A stretch of 18,113 nucleotides of DNA from Deltaproteobacteria bacterium (GTDB lineage Bacteria > Desulfobacterota > Dissulfuribacteria > Dissulfuribacterales > UBA3076), in assembly GCA_013138705.1 (NCBI GenBank), contig WTCF01000106.1:1-18113 (forward strand). The letters run 5' to 3'. Positions 14,530-18,113 of this stretch are shown in pieces. A program made the position numbers and the translations under genes. The first letter of the stretch is position 1, and each line of letters begins with the position of its first letter. A model generated the notes under the pieces. It had not been told where the DNA came from. It worked only from the letters and a program-made list of their open reading frames with translations, and made no database searches.

Positions 14530-15876
14530 ATGGAACCTAATAATTTTCGCATTCTGGTAGTAGACGACGAAATACCCTTGACAGCTCTCCTGGGCCGAAT
14601 CCTTACTCAGGCGGGCTATCAAGTAAAATCCGCCAACAGTGGCATCAAAGCCCTTGGCACAATTAGCGACTTTTCTCCCAACCTTGTAATCACAGACCTC
14701 AAAATGCCTGATATCAGTGGCCTCGACCTCTTGAAAAGGGTGCGATCAGAAAGGCCGGAAATCGATTTCATAATACTTACAGCTTATGCGACCGTGGAAA
14801 ATGCAGTGGAGGCTATGAAGGAAGGGGCTTTAGACTATCTCATAAAGCCCCTCAAAGATCCGGATGAATTACGGATGGCGGCAGCAAGAGTGGTGGAGCG
14901 CCAAACCCTTATGGCGGTGGACACTCTATGGAGAAATCAACTTGCCGAAGGCCTCCCGCCTACCGATGTCATTTTTGCCGGTATGGAGGAGGTGTGGAAA
15001 GAAATACAGCATGTGGCCAAGACAGACGCCACAGTATTACTTCAGGGAGAAAGCGGTACTGGAAAGAGCCTTGTAGCCAAAGCTATTCATCATTTGAGCG
15101 AGCGAAAAGGTCCGTTTGTAGAGCTTAATTGCGCTGCAATACCTGAAACGCTTATTGAGTCCGAACTCTTCGGACACGAGAAAGGGGCATTTACCGGAGC
15201 GATCAAGACCAAGAGGGGAAAATTTGAACTTGCCCAGAATGGGACCATGTTCCTGGACGAGATAGGGGAAATGCCTCTGTCTGCTCAAGCAAAGTTCTTG
15301 CGCATACTCCAGGAAAGGACATTTGAAAGAGTGGGAGGCATTACCACCATCATTACCAGCGCGAGAATAATTGCCGCCACCAACCAGGATCTGATGGCTG
15401 GGATACGTGAAAAACGCTTTAGAGAAGACCTTTACTATCGTCTGAATGTTTTTCCAATCACCCTTCCTCCTTTGAGAAAGCGCCTTGAGGCGATACAGGT
15501 GCTTACCAACCACCTTGTCCGGTCGATATCTGTGCGCGTAGGAAAAAAGGTCTCGGAAATATCAGATGATACCTTAAATCAGATAAAATCCTACGAATGG
15601 CCCGGAAATGTGCGGGAACTACATAACGTCATTGAGCGAGCCATTATTTTAAGCCGGGACTCCAGGCTGACACTGCCTCCGTTAACAGCCTCACTTATCG
15701 AGGTTACGCCTGAGTCAGCCACTAAACGGCTTCGCAGTATACGAGACCTGGAAAAAGAAGCCATTGGGGCAACCATCAGGGAAACAGATGGACATAGACG
15801 TAAGGCCGCAAAAATATTAGGTATTTCAATTAGAACACTTCAGTACAAGCTAAAGGAATATGGTTTTCTAAAATAG
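14530..15876 (+). CDS. Sigma-54-dependent response regulator (NtrC/LuxO type)
   Basis: A 448-residue activator. It has a receiver domain (acidic pocket VVDDE; phospho-acceptor D56 in [10 protein letters not shown]106 in YLIKPLKD), a sigma-54 AAA+ domain (Walker A GESGTGKS 173-180, GAFTGA 219-224, Walker B MFLDEIGE 240-247, [22 protein letters not shown]), and a C-terminal Fis-type helix-turn-helix ([24 protein letters not shown]). All elements needed for phosphorylation, ATP hydrolysis and sigma-54 contact are present. Its cognate kinase is not in the window. Its stop codon is followed within 2 bp by a full-consensus sigma-54 promoter and then by 500 bp of non-coding DNA with repeated palindromes, so it is the natural candidate to control that region. 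Confidence 0.95.
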   Translation: MEPNNFRILVVDDEIPLTALLGRILTQAGYQVKSANSGIKALGTISDFSPNLVITDLKMPDISGLDLLKRVRSERPEIDFIILTAYATVENAVEAMKEGALDYLIKPLKDPDELRMAAARVVERQTLMAVDTLWRNQLAEGLPPTDVIFAGMEEVWKEIQHVAKTDATVLLQGESGTGKSLVAKAIHHLSERKGPFVELNCAAIPETLIESELFGHEKGAFTGAIKTKRGKFELAQNGTMFLDEIGEMPLSAQAKFLRILQERTFERVGGITTIITSARIIAATNQDLMAGIREKRFREDLYYRLNVFPITLPPLRKRLEAIQVLTNHLVRSISVRVGKKVSEISDDTLNQIKSYEWPGNVRELHNVIERAIILSRDSRLTLPPLTASLIEVTPESATKRLRSIRDLEKEAIGATIRETDGHRRKAAKILGISIRTLQYKLKEYGFLK

Positions 15877-15877
15877 A

Positions 15878-15894
15878 TGGCACGATGTTTGCTT
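15878..15894 (+). promoter_or_regulatory. Sigma-54 (-24/-12) promoter P1
   Basis: TGGCACGATGTTTGCTT matches the sigma-54 consensus TGGCACG-N4-TTGCW at every defined position, with the invariant GG (15879-15880) and GC (15891-15892) exactly 10 bp apart. The predicted transcription start is about 15904. It begins 2 bp after the stop codon of the sigma-54 activator gene and points away from it. Nothing protein-coding follows for 500 bp. Confidence 0.78.
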
Positions 15895-15903
15895 ATAATA
15901 CAT

Positions 15904-16005
15904 ATAAACATACACGAACAACAATTAGAAAAAATCGCAATTATTCTTCCCAACCCTCCTCTCCCCGAAGGCCTTCTTGGAATTTTTCAAGGAGGCCTTC
16001 TCCTT
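15904..16005 (+). ncRNA. Candidate small RNA downstream of sigma-54 promoter
   Basis: If P1 is used, the transcript starts near 15904 and would reach the strong hairpin at 15967-16000, about 100 nt. The first 50 nt are A-rich. Directly before the hairpin lies CCCTCCTCTCCCC (15954-15966), an apparently unpaired C-rich stretch complementary to Shine-Dalgarno sequences, as in C-rich trans-acting small RNAs. No convincing reading frame with a ribosome binding site exists in it. Existence, ends and function are inference; the hairpin lacks a good U-tail, which weakens the terminator assignment. Confidence 0.35.
15967..16000 (+). terminator. 13-bp stem-loop, terminator-like but without U-tract
   Basis: GAAGGCCTTCTTG (15967-15979) pairs with CAAGGAGGCCTTC (15988-16000), 12 Watson-Crick pairs and one G-U, around an 8-nt loop GAATTTTT. 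It is followed by TCCTTATGTT rather than a run of T. It could end the regulator mRNA and the proposed small RNA, or act as a stabilising 3' structure. Confidence 0.4.
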
Positions 16006-16121
16006 ATGTTGCCACATCCTTCCCTGAAGACTTCTAAGAGGTGCTCCAAGCCACAGCCTACTCACAAGTTCCGGGCTTCCCGGATTTAAATAAAAAATGG
16101 TTATTTCCGAAGAATTGATGA

Positions 16122-16145
16122 GTGTCCACCAGAAATACCGGACAC
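16122..16145. repeat. GTGTCC / GGACAC spaced inverted repeat
   Basis: GTGTCC at 16122-16127 and GGACAC at 16140-16145 are perfect 6-bp inverted arms around 12 bp. The sequence could be an operator or the worn end of an insertion element; I cannot assign it. It sits 17 bp before the palindromic tandem repeats. Confidence 0.35.
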
Positions 16146-16161
16146 TAACCAGGAAAGAACA

Positions 16162-16218
16162 GTGCAAAAATTGCATGAACCAGGTGCAAAAATTGCATGA
16201 ACCTGCAAAAATTGCATG
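16162..16218 (+). promoter_or_regulatory. Three tandem palindromic repeats, candidate activator-binding sites
   Basis: The unit TGCAAAAATTGCATGAACC occurs at 16163, 16185 and (without its end) 16204, with spacings of 22 and 19 bp. Each copy contains the perfect palindrome TGCAA-AAA-TTGCA. Reiterated dyads of the TGCA-N-TGCA kind are typical upstream activator sites of sigma-54 activators (NtrC and LuxO sites have related form). They lie about 100-150 bp upstream of the second sigma-54-type promoter at 16314 and about 270 bp downstream of P1. The repeat structure is directly visible; the binding protein, presumably the regulator at 14530, is inference. Confidence 0.65.
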
Positions 16219-16313
16219 TTGTGTTTATTGCGATCTGGATTAAAATCTTTCAAAATGATAAAAAATTTTGATATTTTCAGTAAATTTGATTTAATAACGT
16301 ATAATTGTCCAAA

Positions 16314-16330
16314 AGGTACGCAATCTGCAT
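16314..16330 (+). promoter_or_regulatory. Sigma-54-type promoter P2 upstream of secreted protein
   Basis: AGGTACGCAATCTGCAT keeps the invariant GG (16315-16316) and GC (16327-16328) with 10 bp between them. It matches TGGCACG-N4-TTGCA at all but three positions (T to A, C to T, T to C). The predicted start near 16340 would give a 70-nt leader for the gene at 16410. The palindromic repeats upstream are at the usual activator-site distance. Confidence 0.5.
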
Positions 16331-16409
16331 ATATTTTCTTGAACAATTTCAGGAGACAAGAATATTGCAAGCATTTCCCCAAAGTCGATCAGAGGCACAG
16401 TAAGTAGCC

Positions 16410-16877
16410 ATGAATGTCCATAAGGTAATTGATCCAAAAGCTGCTTATTCCTCCTTTTTTGTCTTATTTACCATTTTATTATTGACCAATACTAACTCTG
16501 CTCATGCCGGAAGTATTGGTTATGACGAAAATACAGAGATAGTAATCAGAGGAACTATCAAACAATGTGCGGCAAGGCCATATATGAAACTCCAGTGCTT
16601 TACTCTTCAGTCCGGATCCCGGATTTTCAGGGTCATTGTTGCTCCGCGATGGTTTGTTGGGCGAATTGCACTTAAACTCAATGATGGAGAAGACGTGAAA
16701 GTGGTGGGATCAAAATTCTTCGGCAGAGATGGATGCCTTTGTCTATTAGCAAGATCTATAAGATTTCTCTCCTCAGGCAGAAACGTTGTGCTGAGAGACA
16801 GGAGCTGCAAGCCTGTCTGGCAAAATTCCTGTGTGCGAGAATCTTCCTGTATTCGTATTTATTATCAATCCCCGTAA
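16410..16877 (+). CDS. Secreted/periplasmic cysteine-rich protein of unknown function
   Basis: A 155-residue protein with a clear Sec signal peptide: a short basic start, a hydrophobic core SSFFVLFTILLL and an AHA cleavage site near residue 33. The mature part alternates beta strands (IVIRGTIKQC, LQSGSRIFRVIVAP, GEDVKVVGSKFF) in a pattern that suggests a small OB-fold-like barrel, and ends in a conserved-looking KPVW motif. Seven cysteines (53, 63, 109, 111, 133, 141, 147) suggest disulfides or a metal or heme-free structural role outside the cytoplasm. I do not recognise the family well enough to name it. It follows 533 bp of regulatory-looking DNA and probably depends on the sigma-54 promoter P2. 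The Shine-Dalgarno is weak (AGAGG about 13 nt upstream). Confidence 0.72.
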   Translation: MNVHKVIDPKAAYSSFFVLFTILLLTNTNSAHAGSIGYDENTEIVIRGTIKQCAARPYMKLQCFTLQSGSRIFRVIVAPRWFVGRIALKLNDGEDVKVVGSKFFGRDGCLCLLARSIRFLSSGRNVVLRDRSCKPVWQNSCVRESSCIRIYYQSP

Positions 16878-16898
16878 TCAATCTCGTTTTTTAAATAC

Positions 16899-17495
16899 AT
16901 GTCCTTTCCTGATTCCTATTCTTGTCGAAGCCAAATCCTGTCCAAACGGGATCGTCTTTCCTTCTCTACCATGAGCTATCTGAGCAAAAAAATTACTAAC
17001 AGCTTCAGAAAACTTGAAGAATACAAGAACAGCAGGATGCCACTTATCTATGTTTCTTTCAGGAGCGAAGTAGATACACATCAACTCATCAGAGAGAGGC
17101 TCAATAGCGGACTTGAAGTGGCTATTCCTAAGACAGATGTCACAAACAGGCGGCTCGAAACTTATCTCTTGAAGGATTGGGAAAAAGGCCTCAGGCCCGG
17201 AGCCTACGGAATACTAGAGCCGGATGTAAAGGTGGCCACATTAATACGACCATCCCAAATAGACATGGTAGTGGTTCCCGGCAGTGTATTTGACCGCCGA
17301 TGCGGCCGATATGGTTACGGAGGAGGATACTTTGACCGTTTTTTATCTGTAGAGGCCCCACAAGCCCTTCGCATAGGACTTGCCTTTAGCCTTCAGGTCC
17401 TTCAGGAAATTCCCCTGAAAACCCATGACCAGAGAATGGACATTATCGTAACAGAAAATGAAATACTGCGGTGCAATCGCCAAGCAAATTCCTAA
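16899..17495 (+). CDS. fau: 5-formyltetrahydrofolate cyclo-ligase
   Basis: An enzyme that converts 5-formyl-THF to 5,10-methenyl-THF with ATP, in cytosolic one-carbon metabolism. The 198-residue protein shows the family order: N-terminal basic helix RSQILSKRDRLS, then YVSFRSEVDTHQLI (substrate strand), VAIPKT, GAYGILEPD, VVVPGSVFDRRCGRYGYGGGYFDRFL (the Gly-rich ATP/folate loop), and C-terminal PLKTHDQRMDIIVTE. The start ATG at 16899 gives the expected N terminus although there is no Shine-Dalgarno. It lies 21 bp after the secreted-protein gene and may be read through from it. It converges with the potassium-channel gene, only 10 bp between stops. In enterobacteria a 6S RNA gene precedes this gene (ygfA); there is no room for one here. 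Confidence 0.94.
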   Translation: MSFPDSYSCRSQILSKRDRLSFSTMSYLSKKITNSFRKLEEYKNSRMPLIYVSFRSEVDTHQLIRERLNSGLEVAIPKTDVTNRRLETYLLKDWEKGLRPGAYGILEPDVKVATLIRPSQIDMVVVPGSVFDRRCGRYGYGGGYFDRFLSVEAPQALRIGLAFSLQVLQEIPLKTHDQRMDIIVTENEILRCNRQANS

Positions 17496-17505
17496 AAGCA
17501 AACCA

Positions 17506-18113
17506 TCAGGAAGCAAGCGTGCCCCTGCCCAGTTCCCTCAAGGCATTCAGTCCTTCTCTGCTTCCCAAAGCAACAACTATATCACCACCCCTGATAATAT
17601 AGTCAGGGGGCAGGGTTAATGTCATCTCGCCTGAAGATTGCTGGACCGCCAGCACCGTAACACCTAACTTCTGCCGCAGAGCAGCGTCAATGAGGCTCAC
17701 ACCATCCAGTGAGGATTTGGAATCTATCTCCACCTGCTCGATACTGAGGTCAAAGGCGGACGAATGGACTGCCAGGTCCAAAAACTCTGTCACAGTAGGT
17801 TGGAGCACTGCAAGGGCCATACGCCTTGCCCCTATCTCATATGGAGAGATGACTCGATTTGCTCCTGCCTGGATCATCATCTTTTCCGCATTGGCATCAT
17901 CTGCTCTGGCCACGATCGACAGCCCGGGATTCAGCGATCTGGCCGTGAGAGTAATGTACACGTTATCCGCGTCAGTACTTAATACGCAGATAATTCCTTT
18001 TGCCCGTTCAACACCTGCCTGAATCAGGATCTCGTCATGGGTCGCGTTGCCGGTTACATACAAAAAATTATTTGTTTCTATGTTTTGTATAACAGAAGGA
18101 TCATTTTCTATTA
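17506..18113 (-). CDS. RCK/TrkA-domain potassium channel protein (C-terminal part, runs off the window)
   Basis: The frame stays open to the window edge, so this is a partial gene; an apparent TTG start at 18063 is internal. The visible residues begin ENDPSVIQNI then YVTGNATHDEILIQAG, the second half of a Rossmann RCK-N domain (the GNAT/GDAT motif follows the nucleotide site), then AKGIICVLSTDADNVYITLTAR and GANRVISPYEIGARRMA. An RCK-C (TrkA-C) domain follows, from about EVEIDSKSSLDG to GGDIVVALGS. RCK domains gate K+ channels by nucleotides, Ca2+ or c-di-AMP. The VISPYEIGARRMA hinge and the sequence after it look like the Kch/MthK-type channel subunits, in which a pore domain would precede this part. 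Whether the missing N terminus is a pore or a second RCK cannot be seen here. Confidence 0.9.
   Translation of the reverse strand, partial: IENDPSVIQNIETNNFLYVTGNATHDEILIQAGVERAKGIICVLSTDADNVYITLTARSLNPGLSIVARADDANAEKMMIQAGANRVISPYEIGARRMALAVLQPTVTEFLDLAVHSSAFDLSIEQVEIDSKSSLDGVSLIDAALRQKLGVTVLAVQQSSGEMTLTLPPDYIIRGGDIVVALGSREGLNALRELGRGTLAS

Noticed and set aside
15877..16089. 70-codon frame directly after the sigma-54 regulator
   Set aside because: It overlaps the sigma-54 promoter and the hairpin, has no ribosome binding site and no domain-like content.
16162..16218. CRISPR array
   Set aside because: The three repeats are directly tandem without spacers, and no cas genes are present. They look like protein-binding sites.
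16878..16898. 6S RNA gene expected before the formyl-THF cyclo-ligase gene
   Set aside because: The gap is only 21 bp, and the 15877-16409 region shows no 6S-like long bulged hairpin that I could recognise.

Overview
The window looks like a stretch of chromosome from a Gram-negative anaerobe, probably Desulfobacterota (deltaproteobacteria-like). The grounds are Kdo/lipid A genes (waaA, lpxK), the anaerobic cobalt-early corrin enzymes cbiD and a cbiE-cbiT fusion, two sigma-54 activator response regulators, and housekeeping genes of mixed Gram-negative type. This taxonomic call is inference from gene content only.

Layout. (1) 1-2075 is an accessory, degraded segment. It holds an AT-rich class I methyltransferase, what appears to be the 3' end of a group II intron on the minus strand, a truncated RelE/ParE-type toxin, an unidentified insertion of about 190 bp, a BrnT-like toxin reading frame that has lost its start codon, its intact antitoxin, and a 64-bp attC-like hairpin just after the antitoxin stop. 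(2) 2078-9396 is a run of minus-strand housekeeping genes, read from high to low coordinates: cbiD, cbiET, waaA, lpxK, a MarC-family membrane protein, a THUMP-domain protein and an M42 aminopeptidase. Two related short repeats sit in gaps between these genes; one carries a fragment of a four-helix-bundle (IVS/S23-type) reading frame. (3) 9397-9850 holds a third element bounded by 32-bp inverted repeats, then rluB on the plus strand. (4) 10618-14477 (minus strand) holds a diacylglycerol-kinase-like lipid kinase, a PilZ protein, a prepilin peptidase and a sigma-54 activator with an unusual GAFTDA loop. (5) 14530-16877 (plus strand) holds a canonical GAFTGA sigma-54 response regulator followed by a 533-bp non-coding region and a secreted cysteine-rich protein. 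(6) A 5-formyl-THF cyclo-ligase and the C-terminal part of an RCK/TrkA potassium-channel protein finish the window.

The most interesting system is in region 5. Two bases after the activator's stop codon lies a full-consensus -24/-12 sigma-54 promoter. It would start a transcript of about 100 nt with a C-rich, anti-Shine-Dalgarno-like stretch followed by a 13-bp hairpin. Further on are three tandem copies of a unit carrying the palindrome TGCAA-N3-TTGCA, and about 100 bp beyond them a second sigma-54-type promoter directly upstream of the secreted protein. The arrangement resembles LuxO-Qrr in vibrios (activator next to the small RNA it switches on), but no sequence similarity is claimed. The small RNA and the regulatory wiring are inference.
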